In this document: positions 34,968-46,500 of the stretch, piece by piece
How the letters are laid out: each line of letters starts with the position of its first letter
How positions within the stretch are numbered: position 1 is the first letter of the stretch
Assembly (NCBI GenBank): GCA_037576215.1
Contig: JBANDB010000014.1
Span: 186,001-250,000 of the forward strand
DNA: 64,000 nt
DNA from: Armillaria gallica
Taxonomy: Eukaryota; Basidiomycota; Agaricomycetes; Agaricales; Physalacriaceae
Direction: 5' to 3'
Position numbers and translations under genes: made by a program
The notes under the pieces: model-generated
The model's input: the letters and a program-made list of their open reading frames with translations, nothing else
Told to the model about the DNA's origin: nothing
The model's database searches: none

Positions 34968-35521
34968 ATGGAGCGGAAGGCTTGTCGAGTTTTTTAGGAA
35001 GAGCAATGAGATATTTCTTCGTTGTACTTGTTAATCATATTTCCTAAAATTCCACTGGCCTCTTCTGTTCGTTTTCATTCCTCTCGCGTCCCTGTGAATG
35101 ACGCGCTCCGTCCCCCATCGCCAGGCCACCCCTGCCGAGCGACTTTCGGAACGCATGGTGCTTCACCGCTATCTGGTACCGGGGTACGTCTACGTATAAC
35201 GTCGCAAGCGTTCTCTGCAGGCTACGGAAATTCGAGAGGTGTCGAGGTATCTCCTCGTGCTCGGTCTCGGGAGTGTGGATATACTGCGCAATGAGTATGT
35301 CTGTGAGGCAGTGAGATCGTCGTTGAAGTACAAAGAGATCGAGCACACCATAGCCCCAATGTCGACATGCTTCAGGGCGATATGGTGACTGATGAGTAAA
35401 AGACCGCTGATTGAACTGGAAAGACGCCATGATAAAAATACGACTTTCCATTCGAACACGTATGCTTCGTCCAACCCATGGGCAAAACTTCTTCCTCTCC
35501 CCTAGTACTTACGACGATGAG

Positions 35522-36133
35522 TCAAAATTCTGACAGCCTCGGGAGAGAGTACGCATACGTTTCAGGGGAAATGCGCCAACATGTGTTATGTAAAGTAATT
35601 TGCATGGCAGGTACTGTGAATTTGGCCGGCGTCATTTCGTCTCTAAACACTGCGAAGTTAATCATCATGAAGTGGAGCGAAAGGAAAGCATTGGCACGAG
35701 CGTCTTCTTGTCGTAGTGTCCTATCCCCAGACGGAAAATATTCTTCGAACTCTATCTCGTCCTTGAGCCAGTCTTCTGTAGATTCAAGGGTACCGTTTTG
35801 CGGTTGGACTATGTGCTCGACGGTTGCGTGTTTTGGTGAAAAGGTTGCATACACTTTGGATACGTACGACGACACTGGCTTTCTGTCTGCATTGCTGAGC
35901 AGTTTCTGAGTCTTCGGAATGGGGGCAGACGGCCTAAATGTACGTGATGGCGCCGAACGGACACCAGGAGACCTCGCACGTTCAGGAAGTATCGATTTGT
36001 GTACTGAGTTGACGGGTGCTCCTGCCAGAGTCGATGGCAGTCTCTGAGCAGTTGGTATATGTATGGGCGAAGGGCGAGGAGCGGTGGAGGTAGGCATAGG
36101 TACAGGCGTAGTATGAGCGTAAGGTAATCGCAA
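35522..36133 (-). CDS. Hypothetical protein, proline-rich N-terminus
   Basis: A 203-codon frame, MRLPYAHTTPVPMPTSTAPR at the start and SLPRLSEF at the end. The first half is Pro/Ser-rich and likely disordered. The second half (STEDWLKDEIEFEEYF onward) is more structured in composition. No domain is recognised and no homologue is present in the window. It might continue through introns on either side. Length and composition are the only support. Confidence 0.35.
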   Translation of the reverse strand: MRLPYAHTTPVPMPTSTAPRPSPIHIPTAQRLPSTLAGAPVNSVHKSILPERARSPGVRSAPSRTFRPSAPIPKTQKLLSNADRKPVSSYVSKVYATFSPKHATVEHIVQPQNGTLESTEDWLKDEIEFEEYFPSGDRTLRQEDARANAFLSLHFMMINFAVFRDEMTPAKFTVPAMQITLHNTCWRISPETYAYSLPRLSEF

Positions 36134-36869
36134 ACAATTAGAACTTAGGACACGATGTCAGCCAGGCAGGTTTTCACTGTGGAATCTATTGCTGTTGGAA
36201 TATCCAGAATCTGTACTGGGGATACCGAGGCACGATCGTGAGCGCCGTGAAGATCCTGTGTTCATTCTATCAGACATTTCAAGATATGATACTAGAAAGC
36301 AGTGCTGACCGTCAGATATAAGGTAGGTTGGTCTTCAGTCGGCCATCACAATTAAATAGTCATCGTACTCGTGTTGTGCACTGCTACTGAGGCCTGTATC
36401 ATCGGATCACCGTAAACCATTACACCAGACAAAGGGTTCCGATGTAAAGCTAGATCGAAACTTGATTCAAGTATCCAGCCAGTGTAACGGCGAAAAGACA
36501 ACGAAAAGAGATAGAGGCCGACTTGGGGTGTAAATATGGCAATTCGATCGTCCTGTCAAGCGCAAATCGAATTTTACCTCAAACCTTTTCAAACCATTTT
36601 CATTCCAGTCACGGCTTCACACCAGAGTCAGCACCGCCCAACTTCACATCCTCCAGTCTCCCGCCTTAAGAATAATACCCCGACTCGTCTTTTCATCCTG
36701 AACTGCAGTAGAAACCGCCTCGCTTTGGGAAAATCGGGATTTACCATTGCCAACGAGCAACGAGTGGCTGGGTTCGTTGAGCTGCATCAGGCATTGCAGT
36801 GATGCTAATGAAGGGCATCATTCGCAGATAGGCATGCATACAACAGGGATGCGTGTAAACTCTACGATC

Positions 36870-37000
36870 TGATAATTCACGTGCACGGACCCCAACTCAC
36901 TCCAACTCGCACCATCACAATGTGAAAGGACCTCTGCGTCTACCTCAAACCGCGTCCAACCCATGCCCAGCTCGGCCGACCCGATTATTCATTATCGTCC
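36870..37000 (+). repeat. Repeat R, 5' fragment
   Basis: It aligns with the start of the R copies at about 42090-42210 and 55430-55540. Shared features are the A/C-rich leader ending CACAATGT and the following CCTCTGCGTCTACCTCA. It is truncated after about 130 bp. Confidence 0.5.
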
Positions 37001-40000
37001 CGCTATACCACAACAAACTCGTGCTGTTCTATACTAAAGCGATTGCTTTTAGCTTCAAGCTTAGCTTCATCGGCTCGAGCATGTCTGCAATAGAGAGATG
37101 ACCGTGGAAGTGGAACCGTCGACGGGCCTTCTCCGACTCGAAACCGCCATATCAGGAAACATTCTCTAGACGTCCAAAAGGCCACGCTCTCCCCTCAGAA
37201 TGGTTCGCAAGAACATCCACAAGCCCACTACCAACCCACTTTCGAACAGCTGGTGTCGTAGAAGAATGCGATGAGCCAAACACGCCTGGATGGGAGCTCC
37301 ACTACTGGGCGAGCCACTGATCGATACGAACAAGAACATCACTTTGACGGGGAGTTCATGCGCTGGAGTTTGCGTTTTAGAGACGATCGATGAAGGATCT
37401 GCCAGGCAGCTTCAACAGTGGTTAGTATCACGTTTATGTCTTGTGTTTGTGGTCGTGCAATTCTAATGTGCTTAATAGGTACGCAAAAAATTAATCATAG
37501 CTGGCAGGAGATTCGTACAAAAAACTAACTGGCTGCCGCTCCGCTACCTACACAATCGATGTGAAATTCAGAAGGTTTCTCCAGGTCAATGCTGAATGTT
37601 ATGCGAGTCTCCGTTTAAGATGCCTGGCTTCGCTTCCGGATCGTCGGAGACGTTCAACTCGCATACAGGGGGCACACAGATGTCGCATTTCTGATATCCC
37701 GCTGGGCTTACTTGCCCAATGTGTTTATGATCGATGCTTGCCGGAGCGTGGCTCGGCATGGCCTATACAAAGCAGATTCTCGAAAGTGTATCTCGCTCTT
37801 GATTGAAATTCAACGAGAGTAGCCGATATCGTACCGTATTGATGGTTTACGTTGGACCGTATAGTATTCAGGCGGGATGCCAGCGCCTTGTGACTTTGCT
37901 ACGAGGTTCGCCGCCAGGCAACCAAGGTCCGCATAGCTTCGCTGCCATCACGTTCAACTTTTCCTACTGAATGGACGAATGCTATTGCTGATAGGCCAGG
38001 GTATCGAACATCGGGCAGTGATAACATTCCTCGGACGTTCGCCTGCCTGAAGAATTGAACCAAAGACACTTGGCAGTACCGCAAGTCTTCGCAAGACTAC
38101 TCTTTGCAGCAGGCACACGCTTGTTCCATTCTTTGGATAGCCACTGTTCTTTGGCGGCCTCAAACTGGAGGTGGTACATCTTCTCTGCGGAAGAAGAAGA
38201 CATCAAATGTCGTGACATTTCAATCGAAAGAACGAAGGAAACCATGTGTCGTTAGGATCGGACAATATGCCGTTTTAGGTACGTGAGAGATGCACTAAAT
38301 ACGTTCTGACCAAATACAAAGTTCTTAATTGCCTCTCAGATCTCAGGCCCAGGTACGACATTTTAGAATAAACTCACCGACGCCTTGGAAATGGGTATGG
38401 TCCAAAAATACGGGTCAAAGAGTTTAGCGGCAATCCCGCCCTGCTTATCCTCATGGAGGTTTATACTGTATCTTGGTTCGCTCGCTCGAAGGCACTGGTG
38501 GGCATACTTGTCACCGTAGGCCAGCTCCAGTCAAGGTATCCAAGAATGAACAGCGGCGATAAAGACGCGAACATTTAATTAAGAGTTATTCATTGCCTGA
38601 CGACAGACTGTCCTTCCCTCCGATCAGTGGATCTGTATCGTCGTCGTGGCGATCGCCCTAATTACAGCAGCCCACCACGTTAGGATCCCTGTCTTGGCTG
38701 AATCCCCATGAATGCTCATGCTGGGCATAGTGTCGTGGACAAGCTCTAACCAACGCGTCCGAGAACGAACAACAGCCATAACTTTATGTACGGATCTACA
38801 TTGTCAAAAGCAGGTATTTACTTATTGTTACTTTTTTCGAAATAGTTCAATGTGTAACGGTTGCAATACTTGCTCACCCATGTTAGGATCCCTGTATCTT
38901 GGCTGGCCCCTCGAATGCTTCTAATGGACATACTCGTCATCGTAGACATATTGCGGCGTGAAGAGGGCGCACCCAACCTGAGCGAATCAAATCAGCCCTT
39001 CCTCATCGACAACAGTGGACGCGTCCGGGAACGAACAACGGCGATGGTGTATCCAAATCTCTGTTGGCAACGACGCCGACGTTGAAATAGCTGGTCGTAT
39101 AAAGGCTGTCACACTTGCTCATCCATGCTTTACTCATTTTTGCCCGCATTACCATGTCTTCCAACGGCATTTCTAGCGTCAATGTTGGTGTTGGTCTAGG
39201 TGGAACCACTTCCATGCTAGCGTAGGCTCTTGTTACTTCCCCATGTCGCTCGCTGTCATCTCACCCTATCAATATACAGGTGGATCCGTCTCCTCCCAGG
39301 TGTTCGGTGTGTATTCCATTCGAGTGTCTTATTTGTGCATCAATGCCCATGACTTTCACAGGGGGCCATCCAGGTTCGCACCTTATTCATCTATACTTCT
39401 CTCTGACTAAATACCTAATAGTCTGTCAAACTCCGTCGAAGAGTAAGTGCACTTTATATTGATTCAAGAGTGATATATATATCATATGGCACATCACAGA
39501 TCCATTGTTTGCTCACGAGGGACTAACACTAGCCAGGGCTCTGCAGGAAATGGCGGGGGAAAGGTCCGGCCTCCTGGTGGACCCAAGAGCGGAGGACAGA
39601 CTGCTGATAGCAAAGGCTCTACGACAAATAGCAAGTAAAGGTCGACGATAGGAGACCGGTCTCTTTACGCGTTTGAGTTCCCTTTTATATCTGTCTACTG
39701 GAATAATTCGTGTTCCATTGTCCTTTGATATCTAACACTTAGTATTCCTGCACCTATATGATAGTCTTTTCTTCACAGCGAGCAAGAGCTTCCCCCCTTC
39801 TCTTGATTGCATTACTACACCTACTTACATTGATATAACATTGGACTTGTACGGAGAATGCGTTCATAGTTTGAGTCTTAGAGGTAAGAAATTGGACTCC
39901 ACAGAAATAAACATACTTTCTGTATAACGTCTGGGTCAGTCGAAAACCGTATCTTACCGTCAAGTTGAAAGCTTCGTGCAATAGCGGCGCACTGCGCAAT

Positions 40001-41984
40001 GAACTGGCAGTTGTTGTTTCGACAGGTCGACTTCTCACTTTTCCGACAGTTCAGCGCTGGCCGCTCACTGTCCAGTGTTCACTGGTTTTGACTTCAAGGT
40101 GCGCAACACAACTTTTTGGATCTGTTACCTTGGTCCCGACTCCCGACTCAGCTGAGTCGTCACTTGCGTCTCCGAACATAAGTCCAGTAAAAGAATTCGC
40201 GCTTGGTACAAGACTTAATGATCAGCTGTACGTATCTCGTCCGCAGGGCGGCAGGAGCAGAGAAACGGGACATGAGGCACGTCCTCTATGTCATTGCCGC
40301 ACATTCTGCAAAGGCACCGTTCCCTACATACTCACCGCGGCCCATTTCCCACGCTGGGCCACCACGAGATTATGGGTTGCTGTGAGGGCTCGTGTGAGAG
40401 CAATGCGACGTGCGGTGATACGGACGTCCAGATAGTGGCGCAGAGCTGCAGGTGCAACATTGGTTTCCGAAAAGCGAGATGCGAGCAGAGGTTGAGGGCA
40501 ACCCAGTGATCTCGATGGGATGGTACACATTTTATTGCATGGTACAGTACAGAATAGGTGACTGCATCTACAGATTGGACAGTCGAGTGATGCTAGAGGG
40601 AAATAGGAAGAGAGAGCAGCGAGCAGGAAGACGCGGCGGTTCGAAGTAGAATTAGTAACAGATTACGAAGCAGAGTTTGATGGAGCAGAATGGAAGAGAG
40701 GAACAAGCACAAGGTCCCAATAAGGAACGACCGAACCCATAGCCCTGGCATGGCGAACCATGCGCTGTGGCCACGAAGGCTCATACCGTTGTGATCACAC
40801 TACATATTGAGTGCGTCGCATGGAGTAGAGACTCTTCATTGAGAACATTAAAGACAATAGACCACGGTTCTTGAGCCTGACACTGGCAGCGGGAAGGTCA
40901 AGAGAAGTAGGTGATACAGTCTGCACTGTATGGACCTGAGATCGCGACTGCATTTTCCGGCACTAGTCGCACTCAATATCTTGACTAGGGTAGAACTCGG
41001 TCGCTAAATGGCTAGAATGCCCTTAGTACGTCGATACAGATGCCGACATTGTGTTGGACAGGGAAAATCTCTATGCATTCGGCGAGGCAAGGAAATATCA
41101 GCAGTGACGGAATGGAATGGGAGATATGTGTGAGACATGACGCATAGACCCGTGTGTGAGGGATGTAGTGCTCGGGTCCGGGAAACCGAACGGGACGAAT
41201 TGGCGAGCGCAATACACGGACGCGGGGTCAACACACGGGAACACGGGAACACGGGAACACAGACACAAGATCAACAATGCACGGCAACACAATGGGCAGC
41301 AAACACAGAAATGGGAACAGGATACGAGGGAAGAAAATGCTTATGAAAGAGGAGACGAAAAAGAGGAAGGCACATGATAAGCTTGATCCAAACGTCGAAG
41401 ATGAATGGCTTGGCACTCCCTGAAAAAATACTAGTAGTCGAAGTCCTTCATACCGGTAGAGAAGTCGATGAAAGAGCAGGCAATTTATAGTACTACTCAT
41501 CAACGGCTGCAAGGATACGAAGGAGCATTAACGTCAGGCCTGTGAGCGCCATCCAGGGTGTCGACAAACCTTTGCGCAGCGTGAGTAGCCAAAGACATCG
41601 ATGGCGCATGGCCAAGAATAATACCGGCGGTGGTGATGGAAGGGATATCAAAGGAATGCCAATTTCGTTTGAGTATAATGAAGGGCAATGTAGAAATGGG
41701 ACTGGTCTACCACTGAAGGCTACCAGTTGTCACGGTTGATTCTGAGAAGAATAGTAGCTCGATTCATATTCTTCGCGAGCGAAAGGCTGGCCATGGGAAG
41801 GAGGAAAGTAGTTCTTCTGTGCCATGTGGGACGTCGCATTGTCGATGATGATAGCCGAAGTAACAAATAAAGCACGGGAATTCGCATGGTGTGGGAAAAT
41901 TTACGGTCACATGCAATCATTCCCCCTAATCCGCGGTGCTTGGACAGGCGAGGTCCAACTTCAACACCATGGACGCTTGTTCGG

Positions 41985-43140
41985 ATGATGGTGTATGCAA
42001 CCTTGCCTGACTCATAGAATTTACAGGATATAGATAATCTATTCCCTCTCTCTCGAATACACTGCCTTTCCCCATCTTTCGCCTGCCGTTGATAATTCAC
42101 GGACGACTGAAACCCCAACTCACCCTCCAACTCACACCACCACAATGTCAAAGCACCTCTTCGTCTACCTCATACCGTGCTCAACCCATGTCCAGCTCGG
42201 CCACAGCAATTACATCATCCTCCACATGTCCTTCTTATATGGCCACTTTCACGCACCGTCACGGAACTGCGCATCCTCCAGTGCCCCCCATCTACGACGC
42301 CCTCTAAGAGTTCCTCAGATCCTCCCTCGCCCGCAGCGACTTCAGAACACATGGCACTGGACCGCTGTGCGCTACCGAAACACGTCTGTATATGACATCG
42401 TAAACGCGCTTTGCATGCTACGCAAATTCAAGCAGTATCTCCTCGTGCTCGGTCTCAAGACCCTGGATATACTGCGTACACGCAGGTCTCAGGGAGGCGT
42501 CAATATATGATAGAACGTCTAGAGTGATCCTCATATTGTCTGCCCTGATAGACAGGACTCGAACACAGATAGGTAGGTGGAGTTGTAGATTCAATGACTA
42601 AGTACTCATTCCGGCCCATCCTCAGTCCTATGGAAAACGTATCGCGCGTATCGTGAGCAATGGCGACAAACCATTGAAGCTAGTGAGTGTGGATGCTTTC
42701 TCTTTCGTCTGATGGCCTTCAAGCCGTTGTTCTAGGATCGCGATTTTTGAGTCTACTGAACTGGTTCCCTCCGTCAGCTGGTAAGCGATGCTAGGGATTT
42801 TGTGTTCAGGCTAGTCTAACCGCCATAATTTGAAGGAAGTCCGATATTGTACTTCAGCCATTAGCCCAAGAGCGAAACCTACATTGGTAACGCTCCGGAT
42901 CAACATCATGCATAATGTCGACACATACATATCAACTGGAAACCTTTTGACAAATGCGCCGGAATCTCTGTTATGCGTGAACGAGATCGAAGAACTGCGG
43001 CACATCAGCAAGTCAGCGTCGAAACATTCATCGAGTTCAAATAACATACCACAACTTGTATGTTGGCTTCTTTCACCGCTCCACACGTCCTCCTTGTTCT
43101 AGTTTTTTGTTACACCAGGGTTGTTGCTGGTAAGCTACCA
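41985..43140 (+). repeat. Repeat R, copy at 42 kb
   Basis: About 1.15 kb in direct orientation with 55290-56770. It includes a frame starting MSKHLFVYLI and, downstream, YDIVNALCMLRKFKQYLL; in the other copy the latter reads YDVVNALCRLWKFERYLL. Frames do not stay open across the unit in either copy, so it is treated as a decayed multicopy gene or element. Both copies contain GACAGGACTCGAAC and, near the right end, AACATACCAC.ACTTGTA. Confidence 0.6.
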
Positions 43141-43204
43141 GGCCATTCGGAGGGCTTCTCCCAGTCCTGATATACTAAACCCTCTCCCCCGACGGTCGTC
43201 GTGT

Positions 43205-43480
43205 AGTTATTTAAACACCTGGTTTAAAACTCTTTCCCTTAACTGACTGGCCGGTCTTGTCTTTCGCATACACGCGGTTTGTTGTGTTCTCCACATTGAC
43301 GCCGGGCACCAAGTGTGCGGAAATTTTCCTTTAAGAGAAGGAAGGGATACGTGTTCATGCCGAAGTCGTACCCAATCTCGGTCGTCGGCAGACCCTTGCT
43401 CGGTGTCCTGCCTTTTGTTCAAAGCCAAGCATAGTGTATAACTTTCCGTAATATTTGAGATATCGTCATTCGATATTGTA
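43205..43480 (+). repeat. Direct repeat E, left of cassette 3
   Basis: About 180 bp match 51360-51530 (CTTTCGCATACACGC, CACATTGACGCCGGGCACCA, GAGAAGGAAG.GATACGTG), ending in both places at TCGATATTG. Cassette 3 lies between the two copies. The left copy abuts the point where gene A copy 3 is truncated. Confidence 0.65.
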
Positions 43481-43487
43481 TTTTATC

Positions 43488-44340
43488 GACCCAGAACTGG
43501 TCTCTTCGAGCATACGCGTCCTCAAGCTTACTCATAATATCTGTAATGCGTACCTGGTAGGAAAACGCCAAAGACAAATAATGGAAACATGGAAACCCAC
43601 ATTCACCTGCGCAGCCTCATACTCCTCCTTTATCTCCTCCGCATCCTTCAACGTCGCGACTTCCATCTTCTTGCACGTCTCATGGAACTCCCGCAGTCCC
43701 TTCCCGAAGTCATCGTCGACACGAGTGTTGAGAACGTGGTGAGCTTCCTTGACGCGTCTGACAGCAGGAACAAGGGTCAGCGCGATGTCATCAACGAGAA
43801 TATTTGAATAGCGCGTAAAGGCGTTTTCGAGTGAGTTGATGAGCTTGAGAGCATTTTCGTCATCATCCGGTTCGACACGGCTTAGGGGGTTTGAGAACAG
43901 GAAAAACTGGGTGTATGCGCGTCAAGGCTCACCCATCACGCGAGAGATCGGCTATCAGCGTCTGTTCGTCCTCCCAGGGAAACAATATGCTGTCGTCGTC
44001 ATCATCGTCTTCCTCCCTTTTCCCTGGCACGCGAAAAGAGTCTTCAAAGTCGAACAATACTTCCTGTCTCCTCCGGGTAAGAGGGCTCCCATAGATAGGA
44101 TCAAGAAGAGGTGGTCGTTGGTGCCAGTTATTCGAGACTCGACGAGAATGAGATTCCGGTGGAGTACTTCGTCCTGTTGCGGTTGTACTGCAGTGGCGAT
44201 CGTTTGCAGGGCCTAATGGCTGGAAGAGAAGTGTCCATTCAAGTAGTGTAAAGTAAGATAACAAATGACCTGCGCGAGTACGGGATCCTATAGTGAGTTT
44301 TGTGGGCAGTCGAGAGTGCAGGACGATAGCTGGGAGCCAT
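43488..44340 (-). pseudogene. Gene A copy 3, truncated and frameshifted
   Basis: It starts as ATG at 44340 (MAPSYRPALSTAHKTHY) and aligns with copies 1 and 2. An 11-bp deletion near 44172 shifts the frame and leads to an early stop. The first intron donor has become GC (CGCAGGT against CGTAGGT). The last part of the gene is missing: similarity stops at about 43488 after the codons for DQFWV, next to direct repeat E. Three independent lesions make a functional product very unlikely. Confidence 0.75.
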
Positions 44341-44521
44341 GATGATGGTTGAAAGCAAAGAGACGGATATTCGGTCCGAAAATCAATGTGGATCTCTGCT
44401 TTGCTCCACCACCTTCCCCACCTCGTTCGATGTTATTCCCTCATTCACCGACTCACTCCTAATCTCTAGACCGCCCTCCTCGACCTCTGTTTGATTATCT
44501 TTGTTGGACGAATACCAAGAG
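44341..44521. promoter_or_regulatory. Bidirectional promoter remnant, copy 3
   Basis: The same core as the other cassettes (CCACCACCTTCCCCACCTCG) with a small deletion on the gene A side. Both flanking genes are broken here. Confidence 0.4.
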
Positions 44522-45716
44522 ATGTACGTCGAGGAACAAACGATAGGAGTTAATGCCGAGGTCGAAGGATTGCCAATGGATACACAGGACGATTTCGACT
44601 CGGGTCTATGGGAAATTTCAACTCTCAAATCAGATGTAAAGGACGAAGTCAAGCAATTCTCGTCTGCATTTCAGCAGACTATCGAGCGCTATCAAGAGGT
44701 CGAAGGAGAAGGCCCCTGGAAGGTTCCCCAGCCCATCCGACAGTCTGTGTTCGAAGCTTGGAGCGACAGACGTAAAGGCAGATACCCAATTTCTTATGAC
44801 CTTGCGACAGGATATGTGCACATATACGGGGACCCCTCTCTTGTTCACCAGTTATGGCTGGCAGGCTCATGGTGATGATTTTGAGCATCCTGAGACGGAG
44901 GTTCGTTGATGTGATGGCAAAGTACTTTGGTGATATAAAGGAGACAGTGGACGTCTTTGAGTCCATCACCTCAACAGTGCGTGTTACTCCATAAATCGGC
45001 TTTCAGTCGCTTACTTATTCCATCTTTCTTAGGGTGCATCCCCCCTACACGGTATTATTCATCCATACGAAGATCATCGCAAGATGATGCAGGAGCCAGA
45101 TGGTTCAATCACCATATCTCCTACTTTGTCTTTACATAAGCCAACTCAAAACACCGCTCAAGTCTCGGGATCGGAAACGTCTTCTACTTTTACTTCGGAC
45201 TCGGCATCCTTGCCTGGCATCATCATCGAGGTCGCCTACCGAAACGAATCTTGGCCTGCGCTACTCGAGGAGGTAGACGTATGGAGCCGATCAGGCACCA
45301 AGCACAAGGCAGACGTTGTCGTAGCTATAGCCATCAGGCCCAATACCGACGAGGCCTCTGACCCGTTCGCAGTCGTCGTTGCGTCTTGTGACGATGGACC
45401 TCCGATCGTTGGATCAGGATCACCTGTGGTACTACCCTCTACCTTTAAGCACCCTGGACCGTACAATGTCTTTCCATTCACGCTGGATGTGTTCCCTGGA
45501 TTTCCGGATAGCGACAGTTTTTCCCATTCCCAGATCACCGAGCTACGTCCCGTTCTTCCGCCTGGAAAACTCTTCCAGCATCTTGATTTCGAGAGAATTG
45601 AACGGGCCTTCAATGTGAATATCTCATCGGACGACAGAAAAAGCTTGATTGAATTTTCTGATCGCCTCGATCTGGGATCGTTGAGGTTTGCACTCCTTTC
45701 GTCTGTATATCATTGA
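44522..45716 (+). pseudogene. Gene B copy 3, 1-bp frameshift
   Basis: It aligns with gene B copies 1 and 2 over the full length. Copies 1 and 2 read CACCAGT(C/T)CATGGCTGG; this copy reads CACCAGTTATGGCTGG, one base short at about 44852, so the frame stops at 44875. The second exon (from about 45030) is otherwise open to YH and TGA at 45714-45716, with an in-frame 9-bp deletion near 45405. The promoter and intron are still recognisable. Translation of a full-length protein would need a frameshift. Confidence 0.75.
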
Positions 45717-46500
45717 ATTCCATTACATGTATCAGACTCTTATGCACTGTCAGTGATACATCTTATCTTTCCTGGAGTTCGTAATAGAATCTGACTACTA
45801 CCCAAGCAATCTATGCTTCACGCACGATGTAGGACGCGTCCGACTCTGTTGAAAAGGTCTTCCAAACTTCTAATAATCGCGGTCGGATTCTACGCGAGTT
45901 CTGGTGTTGACGGCACCTGAAGACCTCGAGGCGCTTTGAGAAATAAAGATTCTACATGCCAAAGAGTATCAGCAAGGATTCGAGGCCTCTACTAGTTTGC
46001 CACTAGTTCGAATTATTGGCCTCGTTTGACCATTTTGCGCGACACAAGTCTACTAGCACCGTTGTTTGCCAGGTACGTTTCTATAAATTACTCATCGTAA
46101 CAAGACAAAGGTCCGGCGGCTCTTTGGGTGGAGAGTTGAGAAGTAAGAGCAGCCTGTGTCACGGTGCAACACTGCAACGAGCCAGCGTTGAGCATCGCAG
46201 TCGGCCAATTGGCCAATTGGATCAAAATGAAAAGGCGCCCGGCCCGTTTCTCGGCCGAGCCTGGCAAATCCTTTTTTTTCAGGTAGGTAGGTAGGTAGTA
46301 TTAATACTTCCTTCCTGCAACGATGATACATATGTCCCCAAGGCGCGACAATGACTAGAATTTACGGCCAATAGCTAGTCGTTCCGTGCAGGTTCTAGGT
46401 CCAGTGCTCCTCATTCCAACACGTTGACTCCGGGGGAAGTGTGAGCTTCTTTGATGCATGTCCGTATGAGTGCCTCAAAATAGATCGCTCTAGCGCCCTC
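45717..46500. other. Spacer upstream of RBR copy 3
   Basis: No gene. It contains an AGGT repeat tract at 46281-46303 (reverse complement of the tract found at 11641 and 31875). From about 46440 it is close to the sequence upstream of RBR copy 2, including an in-frame open stretch before the ATG (SFFDACPYECLKIDRS), which could be 5' UTR. Confidence 0.4.

Larger units (their letters stand above)
34968..41984. other. Gene-poor, repeat-derived stretch
   Basis: The first 300 bp are the outer end of the duplicated secreted-protein block. A minus-strand frame at 36133-35522 is described separately. The stretch 36870-37000 is a 5' fragment of repeat R. The stretches 38676-38850 and 38880-39080 are diverged tandem copies sharing TTAGGATCCCTGT and CGCGTCCG.GAACGAACAAC. 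At 39151-39222 a short frame (MSSNGISSVNVGVGLGG) is followed by possible small exons to 39652, too weak to call. At 41238-41262 there is a GGGAACAC microsatellite. The rest shows nothing I can name. Confidence 0.45.

Noticed and set aside
39965..40435. 156-codon plus-strand frame
   Set aside because: No domain, no plausible splice context, and competing frames on the other strand; composition like random sequence.
41227..41270. GGGAACAC tandem repeat considered as a CRISPR-like or telomeric repeat
   Set aside because: Only a few immediately adjacent units without spacers; a plain microsatellite in a eukaryotic sequence.
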